Positions 36,121 through 44,705 are shown, counted from the first letter of the stretch. The stretch is 64,000 bases of DNA from Streptomyces sp. H27-H1 (GCF_026627445.1 NZ_JAPNLJ010000008.1:1-64000); one strand, 5' to 3'. The notes: a model not told the origin generated them from the sequence alone. A program made the numbers and translations.

Positions 36121-36823
36121 TGCCGAAGTGGCCGCCGAACCGATGGCCGAGGCCGAAGCCGATGGCGGAGTGCATGTGGGCGTACATCTCCATGCCGCGG
36201 GCGCAGACCAGGGGGCCGAGGTCGAGGATGTCGGTCCAGCCGTAGGCCTTCAGCAGGTCGGTGACCTGCTGCTTGGCGTCGGCATGGTCGCCGGCGACGA
36301 ACATGGTGTGGTCGCCCTCGCCGATGGCCTTCGGGTTGACCACGGTGGTCTGCTCCTGCGTGACGAACGACTTGACCAGTTTGGTGCCGGGCAGGGCGCG
36401 CTGGATCTGCTCGCCGAGGCTGTCGGTGTCGCACGGGTCGAGCTTCGGCATGACGCCCCACGGCGTCGGCCACGGGTGCTCGCTCTCGTGCTGGTAGACG
36501 AACGGGACGCCGTAGTCGACGAGCGTCTTGCCGTCGAGCCGGCCGGCGATGGCGGACAAGGCCGCCACGGCGTTGTGGCCGTCGATGCCGTTGATCACGA
36601 GCTCGTCGGCCGAGGCCGCGGCCTCGCCGAAGGGCAGCAGGGTGATGCCGGGGTGGTCGGCGAGCCACTGCCCGTAGGGCACGTTGCCCATCATGTCGGG
36701 CTCGGTGCGGGCCAGGGTGGCCCGGGGGTCGCGGGTGCCGACGAACACCTCGTGGCCGAGCTCGGCGAGCTTGGCGGCGTGCGCGCGGCCGCCGCCACCG
36801 GTGCCGAGGACAGTGATCTTCAT
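36104..36823 (-). CDS. NADPH-dependent F420 reductase-like (NAD(P)-binding) protein
   Basis: A 239-residue Rossmann protein: ITVLGTGGGGRAHAAKLAELG (residues 3-23) binds the dinucleotide and VFVGTRDPRA follows as in F420:NADPH oxidoreductase relatives. The middle has LVINGIDGHNAVAAL and the end HSAIGFGLGHRFGGHFGIK. It may move hydride between NADPH and a substrate such as F420 or a ketone; many Streptomyces paralogues remain uncharacterised. GGGAGG is 8 nt before the ATG. It is divergent from a WYL regulator across 95 bp with a clean palindrome, so regulation by that neighbour is likely. Confidence 0.83.
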   Translation of the reverse strand: MKITVLGTGGGGRAHAAKLAELGHEVFVGTRDPRATLARTEPDMMGNVPYGQWLADHPGITLLPFGEAAASADELVINGIDGHNAVAALSAIAGRLDGKTLVDYGVPFVYQHESEHPWPTPWGVMPKLDPCDTDSLGEQIQRALPGTKLVKSFVTQEQTTVVNPKAIGEGDHTMFVAGDHADAKQQVTDLLKAYGWTDILDLGPLVCARGMEMYAHMHSAIGFGLGHRFGGHFGIKVVR

Positions 36824-36878
36824 GAGGGAACCTCCCGGTTTGGTGCTTGATGGGCAGGTTTCACCGTAGGGGAATTTC

Positions 36879-36895
36879 AGGACAGGAGGTGTCCT
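36879..36895. promoter_or_regulatory. Palindromic operator between F420-type reductase and WYL regulator
   Basis: AGGACAGGAGGTGTCCT is a perfect 6-5-6 inverted repeat in the middle of the 95-bp divergent spacer, 24 bp before the regulator's ATG. It is the obvious candidate site for the adjacent helix-turn-helix regulator. Confidence 0.65.
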
Positions 36896-36918
36896 TTGAT
36901 CCGGGCATAGTGGAATGC

Positions 36919-37953
36919 ATGACGAGTGACACGACCGCCCGGATGCTGCGTCTGCTGTCCCTGCTGCAGACCCGGCGGGAATGGGCCGGCCTCGACCTGG
37001 CCGGCCGGCTCGGGGTGACCGTGCGCACCGTACGCCGCGACATCGACCGGCTGCGGGAGATGGGTTACCCCGTAGACAGCGCCCGCGGACACGGCGGCGG
37101 CTACCGCCTGGCCTCCGGTACGGATCTGCCACCGCTCCTCCTCGACGACGAGGAGGCCGTCGCCATCGCCGTCGCCCTGCGCACCGCCGCGGGTGGACTC
37201 ACCGGGATCGAGGAGACGGCCCTGCGCGCACTGGCCAAGCTGGAACAAGTGCTGCCCCGCCGCCTGCGCGGCCAGGTCGCCGCACTCCAAGGGTCCGTCA
37301 CGGGCATCACCTGGGAGGACCGCGGGCCGCGCACCGACCCCGCCCTCCTCGCCGCGCTGGCCGTCGCCTGCCGCGACCACGAGATCCTCACCTTCGACTA
37401 CACCACCCGCCCGGGGGCGACCTCGGCCCGCCGTGTCGAGCCCTGCCATCTGGTCGCCTCGGGCAGCCTCTGGTACCTCCTCGCCCACGACGTGGACAAG
37501 GGCGACTGGCGCGTCTTCCGCCTCGACCGCATATCGGCCCCGACCCCGACCGGCCACCGCGTGCCTCCCCGCCCCGTGCCGGGTGAGGACCCCGCCTCGT
37601 TCGTCGCCCGCCGGCTCTCGGCCGCACCCACCCGTTACCGCGCCGTCGCCACCGTCCACGCATCCGCCGACCACGTCCGAGCCCACACCCGGGGCCTGGC
37701 CACGCGAATCCGGCCCACAGCGGACGATGCCTGCCTCGTCGACGCCTCCGACGACTCCCTGACCCGTGTCGCACAAACCCTCGCGGCCCTGGGCGACGCC
37801 GACTACACCCTCGACGCCGACCCGCAGGTCCTGCGCCACCTCCGCGACACGGCGCACCGCACCCTGCGCGCCACGGGGGAACGCGAAGGCTCTCTCCGGC
37901 CGCCCGACCGGTCTATTCCAGGGCGGGCAGGAGGCCGCGCACCCGGCGGATGA
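36919..37953 (+). CDS. YafY-type transcriptional regulator (HTH_11 + WYL)
   Basis: A 344-residue DeoR-like/WYL regulator. The winged helix is residues 8-60 (RREWAGLDLAGRLGVTVRTVRRD) with a GGGYRL wing, and the WYL domain is residues 140-215 (REHEILTFDY-type start, then SLWYLLAHDVDKGDWRVFRLDRI). WYL domains bind nucleic acid or small ligands and control, among others, redox and defence genes. It probably governs the divergent reductase through the AGGACA palindrome. ATG at 36919. The last 41 bp overlap the convergent amidase gene, and the tail is Pro/Arg-rich. Confidence 0.87.
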   Translation: MTSDTTARMLRLLSLLQTRREWAGLDLAGRLGVTVRTVRRDIDRLREMGYPVDSARGHGGGYRLASGTDLPPLLLDDEEAVAIAVALRTAAGGLTGIEETALRALAKLEQVLPRRLRGQVAALQGSVTGITWEDRGPRTDPALLAALAVACRDHEILTFDYTTRPGATSARRVEPCHLVASGSLWYLLAHDVDKGDWRVFRLDRISAPTPTGHRVPPRPVPGEDPASFVARRLSAAPTRYRAVATVHASADHVRAHTRGLATRIRPTADDACLVDASDDSLTRVAQTLAALGDADYTLDADPQVLRHLRDTAHRTLRATGEREGSLRPPDRSIPGRAGGRAPGG

Positions 37954-38602
37954 TCTCGGCGCGCTGGCCCGACCGGAGGGTGCCGGGGCACTCGTGTCCG
38001 CCCCACCCGGCGCCGCCCATGGCGTGGACCCCCAGACCCGGGTGGTCCGGGCGCTCGCTGACGGCCGGCGGCCAGCCGTGTGCGCGGGCGCCCCAGGCGT
38101 AGATGCGGGCGACGGCGTCCACCTGCGCCTCGGTGAGCGGCCGGGTGGTGAAACCGGAGGTCTCGACCGAGGACCACGCACCGTTGCCGTCCACCTGCGC
38201 CCAGGCCCGGTCCAGGACGGACACGTACTGCTCCGTCTCCCCGTCCCGGGAGACCCAGAAGTGGGAGGAGGCCTTGATCCCCGGGGTGCTGAACCGCTCG
38301 TACAGAGAGCCTTCGCCCTCCTGCACGTGGAGCACGAGCCCCCGCTGGGCGTCGCGGGAGCCGCGGACGAAGTTGCGTTCCAGGGGGATCGCCGCAGCCC
38401 CGGGCATCCATCCGGAGGCGGGGGAGGTGGTGGGCCGGTCCGCGGACGGACCCGCCGCCCTGCCGCGGTCGTCGTGGGGCTGTCCGGAGCCGCCGGACCG
38501 GGCGGCCAGGAGGGAGCCGGCCGACGCGGCGAGGAACAGCCCGCCACCGGCGAGCAGGCGTCGCCTCGACAGGGCCGGGGGGCCGGGTTTCCTGTGGTTC
38601 AT
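37913..38602 (-). CDS. Tat-exported peptidoglycan recognition/N-acetylmuramoyl-L-alanine amidase
   Basis: A 229-residue protein. The N-terminus SRRRLLAGGGLFLAASAG is a Tat signal, cut near residue 35. The Amidase_2 domain shows LVLHVQEGEGSLYERF with the first zinc His, ASSHFWVSRDGETEQYV, and a distal GVHAMGGAGWGGHECPG with the second His and the Cys/His ligand. It would cleave the muramoyl-L-alanine bond in the wall. It is divergent from the D,D-carboxypeptidase across a spacer with tandem 11-bp repeats, so wall remodelling genes share this control region. The 3' end overlaps the WYL gene by 41 bp. Confidence 0.87.
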   Translation of the reverse strand: MNHRKPGPPALSRRRLLAGGGLFLAASAGSLLAARSGGSGQPHDDRGRAAGPSADRPTTSPASGWMPGAAAIPLERNFVRGSRDAQRGLVLHVQEGEGSLYERFSTPGIKASSHFWVSRDGETEQYVSVLDRAWAQVDGNGAWSSVETSGFTTRPLTEAQVDAVARIYAWGARAHGWPPAVSERPDHPGLGVHAMGGAGWGGHECPGTLRSGQRAEIIRRVRGLLPALE

Positions 38603-38677
38603 GAGAGGCGTCCGGTTCCTGGTGGTGCCCAGCGTGGGGGAACTGGCGATTCTTCGGGGCGCTCATGATGGGGCCGT

Positions 38678-38699
38678 GATCGTTTGATGATCGTTTGAT
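38678..38699. repeat. Two contiguous copies of an 11-bp direct repeat
   Basis: GATCGTTTGAT occurs twice head to tail (38678-38688 and 38689-38699), about 80 bp before the amidase ATG and 130 bp before the carboxypeptidase start. The 11-bp period places both units on the same DNA face, as for tandem-bound regulators. Confidence 0.75.
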
Positions 38700-38734
38700 G
38701 ACGGGTGCAGGCCCGTCCCCGGCCGCCCGGATTG

Positions 38735-38748
38735 TGACCAACTGGTCA
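38735..38748. promoter_or_regulatory. Inverted repeat upstream of the D,D-carboxypeptidase
   Basis: TGACCAACTGGTCA is a perfect 6-2-6 inverted repeat, 81 bp before the start of the plus-strand gene. A candidate operator; the cognate protein is unknown. Confidence 0.45.
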
Positions 38749-38828
38749 TCTCGTGCGCATGACCTGCGCATATGGGGTGCGGAGACTGGCATCCGATCCA
38801 GAACGGCACGAGCAAGGCGGTGTACGGC

Positions 38829-40964
38829 ATGACGGCGGTACCGGTGGAGGGCGAGAAGCCCCGCGCGGCGAAGGACGGGGACCCGGCGAGGAAGCCCGGG
38901 GCACGCGACGCGCAGGCATCGGAACCCGCGTCGGCGTCCACCTCGGAACCCGCGTCGGCGTCGGGGTCCGCGTCGGAACTCGGGCTGCGCTCCGATACTC
39001 CGGCTCCGACCGTGCCGGGGCCGAGGACGGGTCAGGATGCGGACGCTGCGGCCGAGCAGGTGGCTGCGTCCGATCCCGAGTCCGTCCCCGGGGCCGAGGT
39101 CGTGCCCGTGCCCGTCCCTGCGCCGGGGTCCGAGGCCGTGGAGCGGGAGTCCGGACCGGAGCCGCAGATCCTTCCGGAGGCGGCTGTCCGGGACGTGGCC
39201 GTACCGCGGCAGGAAGCGAAGCCGGAAGCCGAGCCGGAACCGGAACCGGGCCTGCCGGCGGGTCCGAAATCCGTCCCCGAGCTGGACCGGGCGACGGCAG
39301 ACGGCCCCGGGACCGGCACCCGTACCCGTACCCGTACCCGTCCCGAGTCGGACTGCGAGAGGACGAGCACGTTCATCGCGCTCAAGCCGTTGGACGACGC
39401 CCCCTCGGCGTCGGCACCGACGCCGGTACGGGTACCGGCATGGGCGTCGGCTCCACCACCCGCCTCCGCCCCCGCGCCGGTACCCGTACGGCCGTCCCCG
39501 GCCGAGCCGAAGGCGGCGTACGCCCCGGCTTCGGGATCCTGGCCCATCCCGGCTTCGGCCTCCGCCCTGGCCTCCGCCCCGGCTTCGGCCTCCGCGCCGA
39601 GAACGGTCCCGGCCCCGGAAGCCGCCCCCGCCCCCGAGGGCACCGCCGAGCAGCCGTTGCCCGCGCTCGACCTGCTCGCGCAGCTCACCAACACCCCGCC
39701 GCCGTCCGCGACGCCCGGCCGGACGGTGGCGCGCCGGTTTCGGATCTGGGTGCCGCCGCTGCTCCTGCTGGTCGCCGTACTGGCCGTCGTACAGGCGCTG
39801 CGGCCCCTGCCCGACGCCGCCCTCACCAGCGGGAACGCGGCGTCCGCCGTCACCCTCGACGGCCGTTTCGACGTGCCCTGGCCGGAGAAGGGGCAGGCCG
39901 CCGTACGGGTCGGCGGCGCGGGTGACGTGGGGACGTTCGGGGAGCAGAAGCCCGTGCCGACGGCCAGCGTCGCCAAGGTCATGACGGCGTACGTGATCCT
40001 CAAGGGCCACCCGCTGAAGAAGGACGAGGCAGGCCCGCGGATCGAGGTCGACGCCAAGGCCGTGGCGGACGGCACCTCGGAGAGCGAGTCGCGCATCGAG
40101 GGCCTGACGGCCGGGACCCGCTTCTCCCAGCAGGAGATGCTGAAGATGCTCATGATCCCCTCGGGCAACAACATCGCCCGCCTGCTGGCCCGTTGGGACA
40201 CCGGCAGCGCTTCCGAGGCCGCGTTCGTGGAGAAGATGAACGCCGAGGCCCAGGCACTCGGCATGACCTCCACCACCTACACCGACCCCAGCGGGCTCGA
40301 TGCCAAGACGGTGAGCACCGCCGTCGATCAGCTGAAGCTGGCCGAGGAGGTCATGAAGCTCGACGCGTTCCGCGGGATCGTCCAGATGGCCGGCGCCACC
40401 GTCCCGGGCCTGCCCAAGCAGCTCATCAACAACAACGGCAGCCTGCTCGTCTCCAAGCTCAGCATCAGGGGCATCAAGACCGGCTCCAGTTCGGCGGCCG
40501 GCGGGGCGCTGATGTGGGCGGCGTACAAGACGGTGGGCGACAAGACCCCGCTGCTCCTCGGCACGATGCTCGACCAGCACGTCACCGGCTCCGACCCCAG
40601 CGGCTCCAACAGCCTGATCCTCGTCAAGGACAACAGCAAGAAGATCATCGAGGCCGTCCGCGCGGCACTTACCTCGGCCGTCGCGGTCAAGAAGGGCCAG
40701 GTCGTCGGCTACGTGGACGACGGGCTCGGCACCCGGACCCCGGTGGTGGCCACCCGGGACACGGCCGTCGTCGCCCTTCCGGGCCAGCGGATCGAGCTGA
40801 GCCTGGCCGTCGGCGAGAAGGGGCTCCCCGCGCAGGCGCGGGCCGGCACCGAGATCGGGGTACTGACCATCGGCACCGGGCCGGGTGCCCAGACGGCCCC
40901 CGTGGCGGTTCAGAAGGACCTGTCGGAACCCTCCCTCGGCGCGAAGCTCGTACGCCTTCCCTAG
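38829..40964 (+). CDS. D-alanyl-D-alanine carboxypeptidase with long disordered cytoplasmic region
   Basis: A 711-residue membrane-anchored PBP of the DacA type. The catalytic domain holds SxxK as SVAK (Ser380), SxN as SGN (Ser445) and KTG at 550, and ends in a small C-terminal domain. One membrane helix lies at 306-325 (IWVPPLLLLVAVLAVVQAL). The first 300 residues are Ala/Pro/Glu-rich and low complexity (EPASAST, PEPEPG, GTRTRTRTR, ASASALASAPA), a cytoplasmic tail as in SCO-type actinobacterial DacA homologues. It trims terminal D-Ala from wall peptides. ATG at 38829 behind AAGGCGG is chosen; 38772 lacks a site. Confidence 0.9.
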   Translation: MTAVPVEGEKPRAAKDGDPARKPGARDAQASEPASASTSEPASASGSASELGLRSDTPAPTVPGPRTGQDADAAAEQVAASDPESVPGAEVVPVPVPAPGSEAVERESGPEPQILPEAAVRDVAVPRQEAKPEAEPEPEPGLPAGPKSVPELDRATADGPGTGTRTRTRTRPESDCERTSTFIALKPLDDAPSASAPTPVRVPAWASAPPPASAPAPVPVRPSPAEPKAAYAPASGSWPIPASASALASAPASASAPRTVPAPEAAPAPEGTAEQPLPALDLLAQLTNTPPPSATPGRTVARRFRIWVPPLLLLVAVLAVVQALRPLPDAALTSGNAASAVTLDGRFDVPWPEKGQAAVRVGGAGDVGTFGEQKPVPTASVAKVMTAYVILKGHPLKKDEAGPRIEVDAKAVADGTSESESRIEGLTAGTRFSQQEMLKMLMIPSGNNIARLLARWDTGSASEAAFVEKMNAEAQALGMTSTTYTDPSGLDAKTVSTAVDQLKLAEEVMKLDAFRGIVQMAGATVPGLPKQLINNNGSLLVSKLSIRGIKTGSSSAAGGALMWAAYKTVGDKTPLLLGTMLDQHVTGSDPSGSNSLILVKDNSKKIIEAVRAALTSAVAVKKGQVVGYVDDGLGTRTPVVATRDTAVVALPGQRIELSLAVGEKGLPAQARAGTEIGVLTIGTGPGAQTAPVAVQKDLSEPSLGAKLVRLP

Positions 40965-41011
40965 GACGGCGCGGCGAACTCGCCGCCGGGCGCGGCGCCG
41001 TCCGCGGGCGG

Positions 41012-42091
41012 TTACGGCGTACCGGGGAGCCGGACCGTGACGAGGAGGCCGCCTGCGGGGCGCGGGGTGAGGTCGAGGGTTCCGGCGTGGGCGCGGACGA
41101 CGCTGTCGACGATGGCCAGGCCGAGGCCCACGCCGGCGTGCTCGTCGGTGCGTAGGCGGTCCGCTCCGCGCCGGAAGGGTTCGGTGAGGGTCGGAACCAG
41201 TTCGGGTGACAGACGCCGGCCCGTGTTCTCGACGCGGAGCACGCTCGTGTCGCCGTGCGTCCGCGTGTGGACCGTCACGGTGCCGCCTGTGGGGAGGTTG
41301 TGGACGACGGCGTTCTGGACGAGGTTCGTCATCATCCGCAGGAGCAGTTCCGCGGACCCGCTGGTCCGGGCCGTCCCGCCGGTGACGTCGAGGGTGATCC
41401 CGCGCCGTTCGGCGAGGGGGAGCAGCGTCTCGGCGGCCTCTTCGGCGACGAGGGAGAGGTCGACGCTCTCGCGGATGAAGGTTCCGCTGTCACCGCGGCT
41501 GAGCAGGAGGAGGGCCTCGGTGAGGTCGATGGCCCGTGTGTTGACCGAGTGCAGGCGTTCGATGAGTTCGCCCCGGTCGCGCCCGGGGTCCTTGCGGGCG
41601 ACGTCGAGGAGCGTCCGAGAGATCGCCAGCGGGGTGCGCAGCTCGTGGGAGGCGTTCGCGGCGAACCTCCGCTGCTCGGCCACGTGGGAGTCGAGTCGTC
41701 CGAGCATGGTGTCGAACGCGTCGGAGAGTTCGCGGAACTCGTCCTGACGGCCCCGCATGTGGATCCGGTGGGACAGCGACCCGCTTCCGGCCAGCCGCGC
41801 CGCATCCGTGATCTGCTTGAGCGGTGCGAGCATCCGGCCGGCGAGGATCCATCCCCCCAGGAGACCGAGCACGAGCAGGCAGGCCAGTGCCGTGGCCGCG
41901 GCCGGGGCGAACATGTGCAGGAGGAGGTAGCGGTTGGGCGAGACCCCGAGCAGGCCCTGGGAGTTGTCGGGTACGTAGCGCAGCAGGTACACCCACACCA
42001 CGGCCAGCAGAAGGGTGCTGGCGAGGAGGAGGAATCCGACGTAGCTGAGGGTGAGTTTCAGTCGGGCGCTGAGCCCCGGGCGCCTACGCAT
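41012..42091 (-). CDS. Sensor histidine kinase
   Basis: A 359-residue membrane kinase: helix 1 at residues 14-35, a short external loop (about 25 residues), helix 2 at 60-84, then HAMP (GRMLAPLKQITDAARLAGSG), HisKA with phospho-His149 in ASHELRTPL, and HATPase_c with N-box NLVQNAVVHN and G-boxes AGVGLGLAIVDS. The short loop suggests it senses a membrane or envelope signal. It overlaps the upstream response regulator gene by 8 bp and is cotranscribed with it. Confidence 0.93.
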   Translation of the reverse strand: MRRRPGLSARLKLTLSYVGFLLLASTLLLAVVWVYLLRYVPDNSQGLLGVSPNRYLLLHMFAPAAATALACLLVLGLLGGWILAGRMLAPLKQITDAARLAGSGSLSHRIHMRGRQDEFRELSDAFDTMLGRLDSHVAEQRRFAANASHELRTPLAISRTLLDVARKDPGRDRGELIERLHSVNTRAIDLTEALLLLSRGDSGTFIRESVDLSLVAEEAAETLLPLAERRGITLDVTGGTARTSGSAELLLRMMTNLVQNAVVHNLPTGGTVTVHTRTHGDTSVLRVENTGRRLSPELVPTLTEPFRRGADRLRTDEHAGVGLGLAIVDSVVRAHAGTLDLTPRPAGGLLVTVRLPGTP

Positions 42092-42779
42092 GCGTACCGC
42101 CGGGGCCGGCGGTGTCCTGGCCCGCGCCGATCCGGTAGCCGACGCCGGGCACCGTAGTGATGACCCATGGTTCGCCGAGCCGTTTGCGCAGCGCGGACAG
42201 GGTGATGCGCACGGCGTTGGTGAGGGGGTCGGCGTTCTCGTCCCAGGCCCGTTCCAGCAGCTCTTCGGCGCTGACGACCCCGCCCTCGGCGGCGACGAGG
42301 ACCTCCAGCACGGCGAACTGTTTGCGGGTGAGCGCGACGTAGCGTCCGTCGCGGAAGACCTCCCGGCGGAACGGGTCGAGTCGCAGGCCCGCGATCTCGC
42401 GGACCGGCGGCCGGGCGTACGCGCGTCTGCGGTCGAGCGCCCTCAGCCGCAGGACGAGCTCGCGCAGCTCGAACGGTTTCGTGAGGTAGTCGTCGGCGCC
42501 GAGCCCGAACCCGGAGGCCTTGTCGTCGATCCGGTCGGCGGCGGTGAGCATGAGGATCGGGATACCGCTGCCGGAGGCGACGATGCGCCGGGCGACCTCG
42601 TCTCCGGAGGGGCCGGGGATGTCGCGGTCGAGGATCGCGAGGTCGTAGGAGTTGACGCCGAGCAGCTCCAGGGCGCAGTGGCCGTCGCCCGCGATGTCGG
42701 CGGCGATCGCCTCCAGCCGCAGACCGTCACGGACCGCCTCGGCCAGGTAGGGCTCGTCCTCCACGATCAGTACACGCAT
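42084..42779 (-). CDS. OmpR-family response regulator
   Basis: A 231-residue regulator: receiver with phospho-Asp51 in AILDRDIPG, acid pocket EDE at 7-9 and switch Lys in LTKPF, then a winged helix with LTRKQFAVLEVLVAAEGGVV and TNAVRITLSALRKRLG. ATG at 42779. An 18-bp tandem repeat lies 38-73 bp upstream of the start, the place where OmpR-type regulators bind direct repeats, suggesting autoregulation. Target process unknown; VanZ upstream is on the same strand, 98 bp away. Confidence 0.93.
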   Translation of the reverse strand: MRVLIVEDEPYLAEAVRDGLRLEAIAADIAGDGHCALELLGVNSYDLAILDRDIPGPSGDEVARRIVASGSGIPILMLTAADRIDDKASGFGLGADDYLTKPFELRELVLRLRALDRRRAYARPPVREIAGLRLDPFRREVFRDGRYVALTRKQFAVLEVLVAAEGGVVSAEELLERAWDENADPLTNAVRITLSALRKRLGEPWVITTVPGVGYRIGAGQDTAGPGGTHA

Positions 42780-42816
42780 GTCCGAAGCCTAAGCAGCGCG
42801 ACATATCGCCGTCGTA

Positions 42817-42852
42817 TGCAAGGACGTACGCAAGTGCAAGGACGTACGCAAG
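42817..42852. repeat. 18-bp perfect tandem repeat in the two-component promoter
   Basis: TGCAAGGACGTACGCAAG occurs twice directly adjacent (42817-42834 and 42835-42852), followed by a third GACGTG half. It sits between the VanZ gene's stop and the response regulator's start, 38 bp from the latter. Confidence 0.8.
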
Positions 42853-42877
42853 GACGTGTCCCTACCGGACGAGCGAC

Positions 42878-43582
42878 TCAGCCCACCGGTGTCAGAACGG
42901 GGCGGGGCTGGTCCGAAGGCGCCTGTGCGGTGGTGCGCCACCAGCGGCGCGAGGCCAGTGCGGCCAGCGCGGCGCCGACCGCGTTGACCAGTACGTCGTC
43001 CACGGAGGACACCCGGTCCAGCTGCAGTACGTACTGCGCGGTCTCGACCAGGACCGAGCAGCCCGCCCCGAGCGCCAGGATCCGCGGCACGGAGGCCAGT
43101 GCCGCGAACCGCATCGGGGCGAAGAACCCCAGCGCCGCGAAGACGAGCAGATTGCCGAAGATCCCGAGCGGGCCCATCGTGACCAGGTCCCGCAGGGGTA
43201 CCAGGCTGAACCGGCCGGGGACGACGCCGGCCCCGGCGCCCGGCATCATCGTCATCCATGTCCACGGCACCGTCCCGTGGACCATGCCCACCTCGGCCAG
43301 TGACATCCGCCACGCCGATGCGACACCGGCGCCGCGCCGGACGCGCGCCAGAGCCCACACCACCAGCACGGACAGCGGAAGCAAGACCAAGGTCATGAGC
43401 ACGACACCGTTGAACGTGTCGAAGCAGCCGTGCCACCGCCCGGCCCCGCACGTCGGAGCGGCCATCATGAGCGGCTGTCGTACGAGGAACAGGGCGCCCG
43501 CCATGCCGAGGACCGCGAGGCCGAGGAGCACGATCCTGAGCGTGCGGCGGGGCGGTGGCGACAGGGGTGCGGTGTGGTTCAT
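42878..43582 (-). CDS. VanZ-like membrane protein
   Basis: A 234-residue membrane protein with helices near residues 17-35, 60-80, 130-150, 158-175 and 185-205. The VanZ signature is in the second half: LVTMGPLGIFGNLLVFAALGFFAPM, LALGAGCSVLVETAQYVLQL, SSVDDVLVNAVGAALA, where Glu in the VETAQY motif and Asp in SVDDVLVN are conserved. VanZ proteins give low-level teicoplanin resistance in enterococci; environmental homologues have unknown roles. The start ATG at 43582 has no strong ribosome binding site. It lies upstream of the two-component system. Confidence 0.82.
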   Translation of the reverse strand: MNHTAPLSPPPRRTLRIVLLGLAVLGMAGALFLVRQPLMMAAPTCGAGRWHGCFDTFNGVVLMTLVLLPLSVLVVWALARVRRGAGVASAWRMSLAEVGMVHGTVPWTWMTMMPGAGAGVVPGRFSLVPLRDLVTMGPLGIFGNLLVFAALGFFAPMRFAALASVPRILALGAGCSVLVETAQYVLQLDRVSSVDDVLVNAVGAALAALASRRWWRTTAQAPSDQPRPVLTPVG

Positions 43583-43665
43583 GCGCCCATTGAAGGCGAA
43601 GGGCCGTCGCGGTGGCGTATCCGGTTTTCGATACACCCGCGATACGCACGCTCCCAGGACGGCCT

Positions 43666-44630
43666 TCAGTCCGGCGACGGCTTCGCACGCTCGGGCGCCT
43701 GCCGTTCGGGCGTCCACCCGCTCCACGCGGGAAGGGCCTCGCGTGCCGCGAGCCAGTCGGCCGGGACCCCGCCGGTGCCGGTGCGGGCCGCCACGACCCC
43801 GCCCGCGATCGCGCAGGTCGTATCGCGGTCGCCCCAGCCGCCGACGGTCTGCCACAAGGCCTCCGGCAGGTCGTCCAAGTGGCTCGCGGCGCACCACAGG
43901 GCGAACGGCACGGTGTCCGGTGCCGAGATCCGCCACCCCGAGCCCAGCACGGACGCGGCACGGGCACCGACGTGCGCGCGGGCAAACCCGCGGCGAACCG
44001 CACCCCGGCACCGACCTCGCTCCCGAGCACGTACCCGGCGACCTCCCGGAGGAACTCGGTGCGCAGTGGGGCGCTGCGGCCCTCGCTCGCGGCCGCCAGC
44101 GCGGCGGCCACCGCCACGGCGACGGCGCCCGCGACCGCCTCCGGGTGGGCGTGCGTGGCCAGTGCGGACAGCCGGGCCTGCGCGGCGGCCTCCTCCGGGT
44201 CCCCCCGGAACCAGGCGCCGAGCGGTGCGACCCGCATCGCGGCGCCGTTGCCGTAGGAACCCTGCCCGTCGAACTGCCCGTTGGTGACGCCCCGCCAGTC
44301 CTCGCCCGCGCCGATCCGCCCCAGTACCTCGTGCATGGACGCCCCGTACTTGCGCCCGTCGTCCCGCTCGTACTCGGCGGCGAACTCCCGCGCCAGAGCG
44401 CCGGGCCGGACTTCCCCGTGGGCCGTCAGGTGGGCGAACAGCACGAACGCCATGGCGGAGTCGTCCGTCCACCGCCACGGAGCGGGCCGGAGCCCGCGCG
44501 CCGCCCATTGCTCCTCGATGTTCTCGCCGGAGAGCGTGAACCAGCTGTCACCGAAGGCGTCGCCCATCACCAGCCCGTCCAAGGCGCCACGGGCGGAACG
44601 GCCGGAACGGGTGTACGGCGGGCTGCTCAT
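43666..44630 (-). pseudogene. ADP-ribosylglycohydrolase family protein, frameshifted
   Basis: A DraG/ARH-family hydrolase split over two frames. Frame one from the ATG at 44630 gives LDGLVMGDAFGDSWF, WTDDSAMAFVLF (metal-binding Asp pair), GQGSYGNGAAMRVAPLG and GAGVRFAAGLPAR up to about 43982. Frame two continues HVGARAASVLGSGWRISAPD and GWGDRDTTCAIAGGVVAA (second metal motif) to 43666. The join falls on a GCGCGC run (43973-43981): removing one CG restores LPA-HVGARAASV, so a 2-nt expansion is likely. The enzyme would remove ADP-ribose from proteins. Either recently inactivated or a sequencing error at a GC dinucleotide run. Confidence 0.82.
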
Positions 44631-44705
44631 CGGGGGTCCTCGAGGCGGGGGGCGGCGGACTGGTCCGGTCATCCTCGCCGTCCGCGGATGCCGGGCGCGA
44701 GCCGA

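Noticed and set aside
37803..40580. 925-residue open frame on the minus strand
   Set aside because: Antisense to the carboxypeptidase; no signal, motif or plausible start.
43612..44256. 214-residue plus-strand frame across the ADP-ribosylglycohydrolase
   Set aside because: Antisense shadow; the minus strand carries both motifs of the hydrolase.
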